A stretch of DNA of 41,436 bases, taken from JBFWPF01 sp050250135 (GTDB lineage: Bacteria > Chlamydiota > Chlamydiia > Chlamydiales > JAFEGQ01). Numbering within the stretch: position 1 is the stretch's first letter; each line of letters begins with the position of its first letter. Position numbers and translations under genes: made by a program. The DNA is taken from assembly GCA_050250135.1 (NCBI GenBank), contig JBFWPF010000015.1:1-41436 (forward strand), read 5' to 3'. This document shows positions 24,937 to 33,311 of this stretch, piece after piece. Under the pieces are notes generated by a model, which was not told the origin of the DNA, ran no database searches, and saw only the letters and a list, made by a program, of their open reading frames with translations.

Positions 24937-26709
24937 CTATTCCAACTCTCTTAAATAGGTCGCCGCTTCCTGCTCGATCCTCTGAAGCTCAGGCAACAGA
25001 TGGTTGCCACTGCCCACCTCGTTGAGCCGGCGGTTTTCCGGTCGTTCTTTGGCGGCCTGCATCTGCTGAAAGCACATCTGGATTTGAGCCCACGGCTGCC
25101 CATAGGAGGTGCGCAGCTTCTCGATCCGATTCTTAATAGCCTCAGGAATCAGCCCTGTGGTAAGGAGCTCCTCATAGGTCTTGTCCTCCTTCTGGAGCAG
25201 CTTTTTCGTACTCACCTCCTTAAGGTAGTCGACGACCAGGCGGCGGACCTTAAGATGGTCCCGTGTTACCCATTTTTGTTCGAGTGCGTATGGGGGAAGG
25301 GTGAGGAGCTCGCCTGCCTTCTGCATCGCGGCGAGCGTTCTCTCGGCCGCCCCCTCCGCATAGCTCTCCAACGGAACGCCGAGCAACTTGCCATCTCCCC
25401 TGTAGGTCACAAGCTGGATCAGGTCGGCCTCCTTTAATTCACTCTTGAGCTTTTCCCTCAGGTCGTCATCCAACGTGGCCTTGGGATCGTGTTTCTTTCT
25501 CCAATCAAGCCCATGCTTTGCCGAGAACTCAGAATAGGGGAGGGCCTTGACCGCCTCCCTCAGCATCCCATAGAGATCGACGCTATCCATTTTAAAGTGC
25601 TCTCCGAGCCGCTGGTAGAGGCCCGACTTTCGGTAGCCTACTTCCTTCATCGCGGCGAGGACCTCTCGCTTTGTCACCCCAAATTTCGCTACCAGCTCAG
25701 GGACCTCTTGGGCAGGAGGTCCCTCCAAAAAGAGCTTTCTCAGGTGCTTCTGATTTTCGGGGGTGAGGGCTGCATAAAGGGATTCGAAATGATCCCACTT
25801 ATCGGAATTGCCCCACCTGCTGACGAAAGCTGTAAAAGAAGGGGCCCCTTCGCACTCCTCATTCACCTTCTGCTTGAGGGCCTCCTTATCGATTCCAAAA
25901 CAGCTCCCCAGCAACAACTCGATCGTACATAGGAGGTGATAACTCCTATTCAGGCACGCCTCGCGGGCTTTGTCATAGGTCCGTGGGAGGATCCTCCCCT
26001 CTTTAACGAGTTTCGGTTTGCAGCCACGCTGCCTCAGAGCGGTCAGGATTTGGCTATTGTCGCCGCTCTCAATCGCCTCTGCCCACTCCCGCAGCTCTTT
26101 TAGAGCGACTATGCCCTCGAACTGCTCGTAGGGGCCCCACTCCGAAACGGGAAGCTGATTCAGAGCCTCCCTAACCCGAGCGGCAAATTTCTGCGTGTCA
26201 ACAAAGGGGGGAAGCTCTCCATGCCGCTTCATAAAGTCGAGCACAGGCAGCTTATCAGCCTCTAAGGTCACGAGCCGCTCAATCTCGCTTTGGCCCAGCC
26301 CCACCGCCTCACAAAGGGAGTTGCGCTCTCCAATCAGCTCTCGGTAGGGGAGAAGCAGAAGGCGAGCCCTCAACCCCTCTTTGTCGGGATGCACCTTCAG
26401 GGCCTCCTCGCCGTACTCCCGGAGTAGCTCACCGAACGTAGCTCCCCTGAAGGGGGCTATCCGCTTGGCCTCCTCCTCTTTCCCCGCTGCGCGCCCTTGA
26501 AAGAAGTAGGCGCCGTAGGCCGCGGCTGCTGAAGCTGCCCCCACAGCGGCGATCCACCGCACCCCTTTTCCCTTTAGGGCCGTGTAGCCGGTCATAAAGA
26601 GGCCAAGGCCAGCAGCGATCTTCAAACCCTGGACGCAGCGCCTGTCTTGAGCCGCGCCATCAGTTAACGTTTGATAGGTAGTGCCTGAGGGGGGAGAGGG
26701 TTTTTCCAT
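24937..26709 (-). CDS. Large unknown protein with N-terminal bilobed hydrophobic segment
   Basis: About 590 aa. Residues ~30-48 (GLKIAAGLGLFMTGYTAL) and ~53-72 (WIAAVGAASAAAAYGAYFF) are two hydrophobic lobes with a short basic loop, close to the N-terminus. The remaining ~520 residues are strongly helical, with many Glu/Lys/Leu and repeated ~60-residue blocks centred on L.PYSEF/LPVSEWG/FTAFVSRWG-like phrases; tandem domain duplication is possible. No known catalytic motif. I prefer the ATG at 26709 to the TTG at 26721. It is followed by the 340-aa gene after a 3-nt gap. Unrecognised; a candidate secreted or membrane effector if the organism is intracellular. Confidence 0.55.
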   Translation of the reverse strand: MEKPSPPSGTTYQTLTDGAAQDRRCVQGLKIAAGLGLFMTGYTALKGKGVRWIAAVGAASAAAAYGAYFFQGRAAGKEEEAKRIAPFRGATFGELLREYGEEALKVHPDKEGLRARLLLLPYRELIGERNSLCEAVGLGQSEIERLVTLEADKLPVLDFMKRHGELPPFVDTQKFAARVREALNQLPVSEWGPYEQFEGIVALKELREWAEAIESGDNSQILTALRQRGCKPKLVKEGRILPRTYDKAREACLNRSYHLLCTIELLLGSCFGIDKEALKQKVNEECEGAPSFTAFVSRWGNSDKWDHFESLYAALTPENQKHLRKLFLEGPPAQEVPELVAKFGVTKREVLAAMKEVGYRKSGLYQRLGEHFKMDSVDLYGMLREAVKALPYSEFSAKHGLDWRKKHDPKATLDDDLREKLKSELKEADLIQLVTYRGDGKLLGVPLESYAEGAAERTLAAMQKAGELLTLPPYALEQKWVTRDHLKVRRLVVDYLKEVSTKKLLQKEDKTYEELLTTGLIPEAIKNRIEKLRTSYGQPWAQIQMCFQQMQAAKERPENRRLNEVGSGNHLLPELQRIEQEAATYLRELE

Positions 26710-26841
26710 TCTGCAGTCCAATTTTCTGAAAGTATTGTAACCGATGAATTATTAAAATGAAACATTCATTAAATATTTTAGTTTACTTTTGGGTTGCCAG
26801 GGTGAGTTCCCGATTTTTCCCGGGCATGGTATAAGGGCTTC

Positions 26842-27822
26842 ATGGATAAGGCTAAGGTGGTCAAGGAGCTGGGTAAGGAGGGGTTGAGCAAGATCCTCCG
26901 GCAGATGCTCCTGATCCGCAATTTTGAGATCCGGGCCGAGGCGGCCTACCAGCATGGGCTGGTGGGGGGTTTCCTCCACCTCTACATCGGGCAGGAGGCG
27001 ATCGCCACCGGCGCTGTGGAGGCCATTGGGGTTGAGAACTGGTGGATCACCACCTACCGGTGCCATGCCCATGCGCTCCTGTTGGGGGCTACCCCGAAGG
27101 AGATTATGGCCGAGCTCTTTGGCCGGGCCAATGGGAATGCCATGGGCCGGGGGGGCTCGATGCACCTCTACACCGACAATCTCCTGGGGGGCTTCGGCAT
27201 TGTAGGGGGGCAAATTCCGATTGCAGCTGGAGCTGCCTTTGCCGCCAAGTACCTGGAGCAGGATCGGGTAGCGGTCTGCTTCTTGGGCGATGGGGCGGTT
27301 GCCCAAGGGGCCTTCCATGAGTCGCTCAATCTCGCGGCTCTATGGGATCTTCCCCTTATCGTGGTGATCGAGAATAACCAGTGGGGGATGGGGACGGCGG
27401 TCGACCGGGCGATCAGCGTGAAAAAGATCGCCGAACACTTTGCCCCCGCTTATGGCCTCAAGGGCTACACCTTTGATGGGATGGACTTTTTTACCTGCTA
27501 CAGCGCCTTCAAAGAGATGAAGGATGAGGTCAAAAAGCACCGCAAGCCCGTTTTAGTGGAGATGATGACCCAGCGCTTTCGGGGGCACTCGGTCTCTGAC
27601 CCGGCTCTCTACCGGAAAAAGGAGGAGCTCCACCGGCTGCTCGAGCGGGATCCGATCCATCTGCTTAAGGAGGAGATGGTGGCGCAGAAGATGCTCACTG
27701 AGGAGACCTTTAAGGAGTGGGACAAGGAGGCGCGTGCCGAGGTGGTGGAGGCGGTCAAGTATGCCGAGGAGAGCCCCTGGCCTGAGGTCGCGACGTTAGA
27801 AGAGGGAGTCTTTGCTCCATGA
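26842..27822 (+). CDS. pdhA: Pyruvate dehydrogenase E1 component alpha subunit
   Basis: A 326-aa E1-alpha of the two-subunit type. The thiamine-diphosphate motif is GDGAVAQGAFHESLNLAALW with GDG at residues 149-151 and NN at 178-179 (IENNQWGMGT). Other markers are FLHLYIGQEA, ITTYRCHAHALLLG, MGRGGSMHLY, GIVGGQIPIAAGAA and RFRGHSVSDPALYR. With PdhB it decarboxylates pyruvate and acetylates the lipoyl arm of PdhC. The ATG has AAGGG a few bases upstream; a TATAAG at 26830-26835 is so close that the transcript could be nearly leaderless. In most genomes pdhB follows at once, but here a 300-bp palindrome intervenes. Confidence 0.95.
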   Translation: MDKAKVVKELGKEGLSKILRQMLLIRNFEIRAEAAYQHGLVGGFLHLYIGQEAIATGAVEAIGVENWWITTYRCHAHALLLGATPKEIMAELFGRANGNAMGRGGSMHLYTDNLLGGFGIVGGQIPIAAGAAFAAKYLEQDRVAVCFLGDGAVAQGAFHESLNLAALWDLPLIVVIENNQWGMGTAVDRAISVKKIAEHFAPAYGLKGYTFDGMDFFTCYSAFKEMKDEVKKHRKPVLVEMMTQRFRGHSVSDPALYRKKEELHRLLERDPIHLLKEEMVAQKMLTEETFKEWDKEARAEVVEAVKYAEESPWPEVATLEEGVFAP

Positions 27823-27825
27823 AGT

Positions 27826-28153
27826 TAGTCTCTGATTGCCAAAATTCATATGCACCTTTTGCTGCCTTTTCTCACACCTTGAAAAGTCGCCAAAGGTGTC
27901 TACATAAAATGTATGCCTCCTTTGGCGACTTTCCACCCCTGATTGCGACCTATCGTCCTGAGGGCATCGACAGTAGGCGGTCATCTGGAGCACATCCCTC
28001 CTCACCCGGGTTTACAAACCCGGCCTCGTCACGATGTGCGCCATCTGACCACCTCCTGCCGCCCCCTCAGGACGATAGGTCGCAATCAGGGGTTCCAATC
28101 TGTGAACAAAACTCAGTCAAAATTTGCACATGAATTTTAGCAATCAGAGACTA
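27826..28153. repeat. Large palindromic (fold-back) element between pdhA and pdhB
   Basis: Outer arms 27826-27854 and 28125-28153 are inverted copies matching at 27 of 29 bases. Inner arms 27935-27964 and 28064-28093 match perfectly over 30 bases. The centre is a perfect 8-bp hairpin at 28006-28023. Sequence between arms also pairs imperfectly. The left half carries an extra hairpin (27881-27896 with 27919-27934, 15 of 16) absent on the right. There is no ORF of its own. This resembles a non-autonomous MITE/fold-back element able to form a cruciform or a long RNA hairpin. The right arm includes the ATG and first codons of pdhB; the left arm carries the same sequence on the other strand. Confidence 0.85.
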
Positions 28154-29107
28154 GTGGAGATGCGGGAGGCGATCCGGGAGGCGATCGACGAGGAGATGAC
28201 CCGGGACGAGAGGGTCTTTGTGATGGGGGAGGAGGTTGCTGAGTACAACGGCGCCTACAAGGTGACCAAAGGGATGCTCGACAAGTGGGGCCCCAAACGG
28301 GTGATCGATACCCCGATCGCTGAGCTCGGTTTTGCCGGCCTGGGCGTGGGAGCGGCGATGTGCGGTGTCCGGCCGGTCGTCGAGTTTATGAGCTGGAACT
28401 TCTCCTTTGTCGGCTGCGATCAGCTCATATCCAACGCCTGCAAGATGCACTACATGTCGGGAGGCCGTTTTTCGGTCCCGATCGTCTTCCGCGGCCCTAA
28501 CGGCGCCGCCGCCCAGGTCTCCTGTCAACACTCCCACTGCGTGGAGGCCCTCTACGGCAACCTCCCCGGCTTTATCATCGTCTGCCCCAGCACCCCTTAC
28601 GATGCAAAAGGGCTCCTTAAGAGCTGCATCCGGAACAACAACCCCTGCCTCTTCCTCGAAAACGAGCTGATGTATGGGGACAAGGGGGAGATTCCTGATG
28701 AGGAGTACCTCGTCCCGATCGGCAAGGCCCGCATCGTCCAAGAGGGATCCGAACTCACCCTGGTCGCTCATGGAGAGATGGTCAGGCGGTGCCAAGAGGC
28801 GGCGAAAGCGCTCAAGCGCTCCTGCGAGATCATCGACCTGCGCACCATCAAGCCCCTCGACCGGACCACCATCGTCGAATCGGTCAAGAAGACCAATCGC
28901 TGCCTCCTGGTGGAGGAGGGGCACCTCTTTGCCGGCATCGCCTCGGAGGTCGCCTTTCAGATCCAAGAGAGCTGCTTTGACTACCTCGACGCTCCCATTG
29001 GCCGGGTCTGCCAGCGGGAGACCCCCATGCCCTACTCCAAACCCCTTGAGGCCGAAACCCTCCCCACGGTCGAGCGGATCGTGGAGGCGGCCCGCCAGCT
29101 ATTCTAG
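28130..29107 (+). CDS. pdhB: Pyruvate dehydrogenase E1 component beta subunit
   Basis: A 325-aa E1-beta: REAIREAIDEEMTRDERVFV, MGEEVAEYNGAYKVTKGML, RVIDTPIAELGFAGLGVGAA, RGPNGAAAQVSCQHSHCVEA, LKSCIRNNNPCLFLENELMY, IIDLRTIKPLD and VEEGHLFAGIASEV. It completes the thiamine-diphosphate site with PdhA. The ATG at 28130 (MNFSNQRLVE) lies inside the right arm of the palindromic element; an ATG at 28160 (MREAI) would give the core length. No good Shine-Dalgarno precedes 28130, so the start is uncertain. pdhC begins 8 bp downstream. Confidence 0.93.
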   Translation: MNFSNQRLVEMREAIREAIDEEMTRDERVFVMGEEVAEYNGAYKVTKGMLDKWGPKRVIDTPIAELGFAGLGVGAAMCGVRPVVEFMSWNFSFVGCDQLISNACKMHYMSGGRFSVPIVFRGPNGAAAQVSCQHSHCVEALYGNLPGFIIVCPSTPYDAKGLLKSCIRNNNPCLFLENELMYGDKGEIPDEEYLVPIGKARIVQEGSELTLVAHGEMVRRCQEAAKALKRSCEIIDLRTIKPLDRTTIVESVKKTNRCLLVEEGHLFAGIASEVAFQIQESCFDYLDAPIGRVCQRETPMPYSKPLEAETLPTVERIVEAARQLF

Positions 29108-29115
29108 GAGCCCTT

Positions 29116-30390
29116 ATGGTCACCCCCTTCACCATGCCAAAGCTCTCGCCCACCATGGAAGAGGGGCAGATCGTCCGCTGGCTCAAGAAGGAGGGGGAGT
29201 TTGTCGAAGCGGGGGAGGCCCTCCTGGAAATCGCCACCGATAAAGCCACCGTTGAGCATAACGCTATCGATGAGGGGTACCTGCGCAAGATCCTCATCCC
29301 CGACGGCCAAACGGCCGCTGTCAACGTCCCGATCGCCCTCTTCACCGAGACCAAAGAAGAAAACATCGAAAGCTACCAGCCCGAAAAGCCGGCCGCTCCC
29401 AAAATAGAGGAAGAAAAAAAAGAGGAAGTGGCCCCGCCGCCTCCCAAAAAAACAGGCGCACTCGCCGCGCCCACATTTGCCCCTGAGCCCCCCTTATCCG
29501 ACTACCGATTCCTCGGCGAACCCCCGATGCGGGAGCGGGTCTTAGCCTCCCCGGCTGCAAAAAAAATCGCAAAGGAGATGGGTTTGGATATTACCACTGT
29601 GAAAGGGAGCGGCCCTAATGGCCGTGTGATGAAAAAGGATCTCGAGCGGGCTCAGAAGGCGGGACCGGTTGCCTTTGGCCGCCATGTCGCTCCAAAAGAG
29701 GCGCCGGGCAGCTACGAGGAGGAGACGCTCACTCCGATGCGCAAAACGGTCGGCCAGCGGCTCCAGCAATCGAAGATGTCGATCCCCCACTTCTATGTCA
29801 CCCAAGAGATCGATGCCTCTGCCATGGTCACCCTCCATGAGCAGCTGAAAGCGACCGGCGTCAAGGTCTCCTACAACGACCTGATCGTCCGCGCCACCGC
29901 CCTCACCCTTCGTGAAGTGCCCCAGTTTAACACCGGCTACAACAGCGAAAAGGACACGATCATCCACTTTAAGACGATCGACATCTCCATTGCCGTTAGC
30001 CTTGGGCACGGATTGATCACACCGATACTCCGCCATGCCGACTACAAGAACCTTGGCCAGATCTCCACCGAGATCCGCTCCCTAGCCAAGAGAGCGCGCG
30101 AAGGGAAACTCAAGCCTGAAGAGTACAAGGGGGGGTCCTTCACCATCTCCAACCTTGGGATGTACGGGGTGACCGACTTTGTCGCGGTGATCAACCCGCC
30201 CCAATCGGGCATACTGGCTGTGAGCGGCATCCGGGATGTCCCGGTCGTCAAGAATGGCCAGGTCGTGCCCGGCAAGGTGATGCAGTTAACGCTTGCTGCC
30301 GACCACCGGGTAGTCGACGGCGTAGACGGCGCCATCTTCCTCCAGAAGCTTAAGGAGTTTCTCGAGAACCCGGCGGTGCTTCTAGTTTAG
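29116..30390 (+). CDS. pdhC: Dihydrolipoamide acetyltransferase, E2 of pyruvate dehydrogenase
   Basis: The 424-aa E2 has one N-terminal lipoyl domain (residues 1-80, lipoylated K43 in IATDKATVEH), a proline/glutamate-rich linker, a peripheral subunit-binding domain (about 140-175: VLASPAAKKIAKEMGLDI) and the catalytic domain ending AADHRVVDGVDGAIFL with H397 and D401. It moves acetyl groups from the E1 active site to CoA. No E3 gene lies nearby. The last ten codons (LENPAVLLV plus stop) are duplicated 2.2 kb away beyond the adhesin gene. The stop overlaps the convergent adhesin's stop by two bases. Confidence 0.94.
   Translation: MVTPFTMPKLSPTMEEGQIVRWLKKEGEFVEAGEALLEIATDKATVEHNAIDEGYLRKILIPDGQTAAVNVPIALFTETKEENIESYQPEKPAAPKIEEEKKEEVAPPPPKKTGALAAPTFAPEPPLSDYRFLGEPPMRERVLASPAAKKIAKEMGLDITTVKGSGPNGRVMKKDLERAQKAGPVAFGRHVAPKEAPGSYEEETLTPMRKTVGQRLQQSKMSIPHFYVTQEIDASAMVTLHEQLKATGVKVSYNDLIVRATALTLREVPQFNTGYNSEKDTIIHFKTIDISIAVSLGHGLITPILRHADYKNLGQISTEIRSLAKRAREGKLKPEEYKGGSFTISNLGMYGVTDFVAVINPPQSGILAVSGIRDVPVVKNGQVVPGKVMQLTLAADHRVVDGVDGAIFLQKLKEFLENPAVLLV
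30359..30390. repeat. Direct repeat, proximal copy (pdhC 3' end)
   Basis: This 32-bp stretch encodes the last residues of PdhC (LENPAVLLV, stop). It recurs in the same orientation at 32548-32579 with two differences, both silent in the pdhC frame (CTT/CTA and CTA/CTG for Leu). The repeats bracket the adhesin gene and its promoter region. Confidence 0.85.
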
Positions 30391-32486
30391 GGGCCGCAGA
30401 AGCCGGGCGTCCCATTCTCCAGCGTCCAGAAGACCGACCCAGAACCGGGATTATTGCCGCAGATGGATCCGGCTACCGTCCCAATGACGTTGCCATCGCT
30501 ACCCGTTTGAATGACGGTCCCGCCTCCCGCATCAAAAAAGAAGGCATCTCCTGCAATACTAGCTAGCGCGTTGTTCGAGATCTGTACGGTTCCAATGGTC
30601 GCCGTGTTGATCCCATTGCCGGTCGTCAGCGTCGTGATAGTGTTTCCGTTGATGATGCTATTTAGGCTGATAGCGGCTGTGAAAATCCCGTCGCCATTGG
30701 AGGTGATCGTGTTCCCCACGATAAGGGTATTCGATGAGGAACTGGTCACATTGATACCGATTGACCCTGCTTGCGCGATAGTGTTGTTGATAACAGAAGC
30801 AGTTGTGGCAGCGGCAATAAAGATGCCATCGGTGCCGGCGGTAATGGTATTTCCCTCAACTGTTGGGGTTACTGCAGATGAGCCGAAAATTCCGATCGAA
30901 CTCGAGTTGCTGATGTTATTTCTAACGATGGTGTTGGTGCCATCAAATCGGATACCGCCATTGCTATTGGTGACAATGTTATTGGTAATGGTAATGTCGG
31001 CAGTTCCGGCTCCGGCCAAGATGCCGGCGAGACCTGCGGAGACGATGTTGCGGTCGATGACAACACCACTTGGAGCGCCGAGGTTCGCTGCTATTCCAAT
31101 AGAGCCAGTGCTGGTAATGTTGTTAAGAGAGATAAGAACATTATCAGAGTTGTCAATCATCACCCCCTCAACTAGCGAAGTGATCGTATTGCTAATGAGC
31201 ATGACCTCATTGCTATTCATCACTAAGACACCGCCGTTTATCGTACTCAGGACAGTGTTGTCTAGGATCATAGCGCGGGGTGCTCCACTGGCGAGTATCC
31301 CAGCTGCAAAGTTGGTATTGGTCACGTTAAGTCCTTGCACGGTGGCATCCGCAGCGACGCTTACAACCGGCGAGGCCATGGTTATGTTAATGGTGGGCCG
31401 GACGCCGGGGATGACCAGGTCGGTAGGGCCGCAACCACAGCCGGTGACCTGCAGCACACTCGCGCCCCCAACCAGCACCTGGCCGGTAGGCATCACAATC
31501 GTGGCATTGGTGGTGATGGTCCCTTCGCTCCCGTCGACGATCACAAAGCTCCCTGGCCCTGCGCCACCTATCGCCGCCGGGACGTCGGCCGTTAGCGCAT
31601 CGACAACCAGAGCGCTCCCGAGTGCTGATCCCTTAAAGAAGGCGCTGCTGGTACACATCTCTCTCTTGTGGCCGATAACGGTATCCAGCCGGTCGATCCG
31701 ATGGAAGAGGCGATCACACAGGCTGCAGGGACAACTCTTTCGGCAGCCAAAGGGGATCTCAAGGCGGGCAATCCCCGAAACCTCACCGGCCTGGATATCA
31801 TCGCCGTTGCCGGTCACGCCCAAGGTGAAGCGGATGCCACGGGGCAGATTATTCCAGACCAGTAGGGCTCTTCCTCTAGGTCCCCCTAGCGTTTCATAGC
31901 CTGCGCGGTGGAAGTAGTAGCCCCCGATAAAGAGCTGGATCTCTGGAAAGCAGGGCCTGTCGGAGCAGCACCAGCGGTAGCCCACCTCGGCATCGAAGCC
32001 GGGCATATTGCGCACACCTTGGGTAAGGCACTGGAATTGAGGGGTATCCCCCACAAAGAAGGCGCTTGCTGCTTGGTAGGTGGTGGGACCCGAGAGGGGA
32101 ACATACCCATTGATGCGGGCCTCCCAGCAGCGGGTATAGGCCTCAACTCCGCCCGAGACCCCATAATAGGGGCGATCATCGTGGCGAACGTAGCGGACGT
32201 CAAAGAAGCCGTAGCCCCCGATCACGAGGTTGCCCACCATCTGGCGCATCCCGCCCCCAAAGTTCCCCTCAGTATCCCGGCTGGTGTCGACAAGGCCCCG
32301 GGCGTACCCAAAAGCGATCCGGTTGTCACGGCAGCAGACGGGGACCAGAGTTTGCACACGGCCGATGGTCCGCCGATTACCCGCCTCGACCTCCCCCTCA
32401 ACCCATCCGGTCGACCAGAGGGTAGAAAATGAGGCCAAACAGGCAACGATCCAGATCTTCTTTAGGCAAATATTTGGCAAAAACAC
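30387..32486 (-). CDS. Inverse-autotransporter-like surface protein with beta-helix passenger
   Basis: About 699 aa from GTG 32486, which has a GGGAG site nine bases upstream; a TTG at 32537 also fits the open frame but lacks one. A signal peptide (KKIWIVACLASFSTLWSTGW) precedes a barrel resembling the inverse-autotransporter domain (GFFDVRYVRHDDRPYYGVSG, INGYVPLSGPTTYQ, MPGFDAEVGYRWCC, IQLFIGGYYFHRAG, TLGVTGNGDDIQ). After a Cys-rich joint (FGCRKSCPCSLC), residues ~360-670 form repeated ~22-residue Asn/Ile/Thr units (GNTIT.. GI..) typical of a right-handed beta-helix. Predicted outer-membrane anchored adhesin or surface enzyme. About 16 cysteines. Flanked by direct repeats of the pdhC end, so apparently inserted. 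Confidence 0.72.
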   Translation of the reverse strand: MFLPNICLKKIWIVACLASFSTLWSTGWVEGEVEAGNRRTIGRVQTLVPVCCRDNRIAFGYARGLVDTSRDTEGNFGGGMRQMVGNLVIGGYGFFDVRYVRHDDRPYYGVSGGVEAYTRCWEARINGYVPLSGPTTYQAASAFFVGDTPQFQCLTQGVRNMPGFDAEVGYRWCCSDRPCFPEIQLFIGGYYFHRAGYETLGGPRGRALLVWNNLPRGIRFTLGVTGNGDDIQAGEVSGIARLEIPFGCRKSCPCSLCDRLFHRIDRLDTVIGHKREMCTSSAFFKGSALGSALVVDALTADVPAAIGGAGPGSFVIVDGSEGTITTNATIVMPTGQVLVGGASVLQVTGCGCGPTDLVIPGVRPTINITMASPVVSVAADATVQGLNVTNTNFAAGILASGAPRAMILDNTVLSTINGGVLVMNSNEVMLISNTITSLVEGVMIDNSDNVLISLNNITSTGSIGIAANLGAPSGVVIDRNIVSAGLAGILAGAGTADITITNNIVTNSNGGIRFDGTNTIVRNNISNSSSIGIFGSSAVTPTVEGNTITAGTDGIFIAAATTASVINNTIAQAGSIGINVTSSSSNTLIVGNTITSNGDGIFTAAISLNSIINGNTITTLTTGNGINTATIGTVQISNNALASIAGDAFFFDAGGGTVIQTGSDGNVIGTVAGSICGNNPGSGSVFWTLENGTPGFCGP

Positions 32487-32547
32487 AGATAAAAGCTCCC
32501 AAAGAGCTCTTCTATCAACGGATAAATTTATTTTCAAATGTAAGGGC

Positions 32548-32579
32548 TTCTCGAGAACCCGGCGGTGCTACTGGTTTAG
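32548..32579. repeat. Direct repeat, distal copy of the pdhC 3' end
   Basis: This copy reads as LLENPAVLLV plus stop in the pdhC frame, two silent changes away from 30359-30390. It lies just outside the adhesin's upstream region. It also contains the stop codon of the convergent Sel1 gene. Explained best as a remnant of a second pdhC terminus left by insertion at that point. Confidence 0.85.
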
Positions 32580-33269
32580 CCTCTTAAGGGCTTGGGTAGC
32601 CAAGGGAAGGCCCCTTTCACTCGCCTGCTCGAGCCATTTGCGGCTCTCCGTCAGATTCTTCTTCACCCCTTTGCCGTTTTTGAGGCGGATGCCTACGTTG
32701 TACATCCCGACTGCATTGCCTAGAGTGGCCGACTTGAGGTAGCACTCGTAGGCCTTCTTCTCATCCGGGTCGATCCCCTCCCCCTTGCTGTACATGATCC
32801 CCAAATTATTCCAAGCGGGAGGGTAGTCATACGTGGTGGCCTCTTCGTACCACTGTTTAGCAGCCTTTAGGTCCATATCGATCCCATTCCCTTGCCGAAG
32901 GCACTCGGCTAGCCTTCCCATCGCCTTAAAGTGTTTCCCGTTAGCTGCCTCGAGGAAACAGATCACCGCCTCCTGGCCATTTGCGGCGACCCCTGTTCCC
33001 TGTTGCAAGCAGACCCCCTTTTGGTAGAGCCCCTCTTCATTTCCTCGGCTGGCGGCATGGGCGTAGTACTTGAATTTCTGGTGAGGGTCGGAGGCCGTTT
33101 CGGCGAGCTTCAATGCCTCCACGGCCGTTATTGTCAAAGTTAAGTCCTCGACAATCTCGGGCAGGGGGGAGTCGAGGAGCTCCAGGGCTAACACCAGAGG
33201 TTCGACCTTGTAGGCTTTAGCCGGTGCCTGATTGGGATCAGTCTGGAGCGAGCGTTTTACCGGTTCCAT
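32568..33269 (-). CDS. Sel1-repeat (SLR) protein
   Basis: A 233-aa protein. After ~65 residues without a recognised domain, four or five Sel1-like repeats of about 36 residues follow: YAHAASRGNEEGLYQKGVCL, VICFLEAANGKHFKAMGRLA, QWYEEATTYDYPPAWNNLGI, YECYLKSATLGNAVGMYNVG and KWLEQASERGLPLATQALKR. These fold as helical-hairpin superhelices that bind proteins. There is no obvious signal peptide or TM. A GAGG site precedes the ATG. Sel1 proteins often act in envelope stress or host interaction in intracellular bacteria. Its last three codons fall inside the duplicated pdhC tail. Confidence 0.82.
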   Translation of the reverse strand: MEPVKRSLQTDPNQAPAKAYKVEPLVLALELLDSPLPEIVEDLTLTITAVEALKLAETASDPHQKFKYYAHAASRGNEEGLYQKGVCLQQGTGVAANGQEAVICFLEAANGKHFKAMGRLAECLRQGNGIDMDLKAAKQWYEEATTYDYPPAWNNLGIMYSKGEGIDPDEKKAYECYLKSATLGNAVGMYNVGIRLKNGKGVKKNLTESRKWLEQASERGLPLATQALKRLNQ

Positions 33270-33311
33270 AGGACCTCATGACTTTGCGCCACAAGGATAC
33301 CAAACCGGAGC

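Noticed and set aside
27796..28133. Short frames on both strands within the pdhA-pdhB gap
   Set aside because: They only read through the palindrome's arms; no ribosome site or known domain supports them.
30511..31899. 462-codon plus-strand frame antisense to the adhesin
   Set aside because: The minus frame has a signal peptide, barrel and repeats; the plus frame is a mirror of the periodic codons.
30387..32579. Insertion sequence carrying the adhesin
   Set aside because: No transposase, terminal inverted repeats or short target duplication; the flanks are direct copies of coding DNA.
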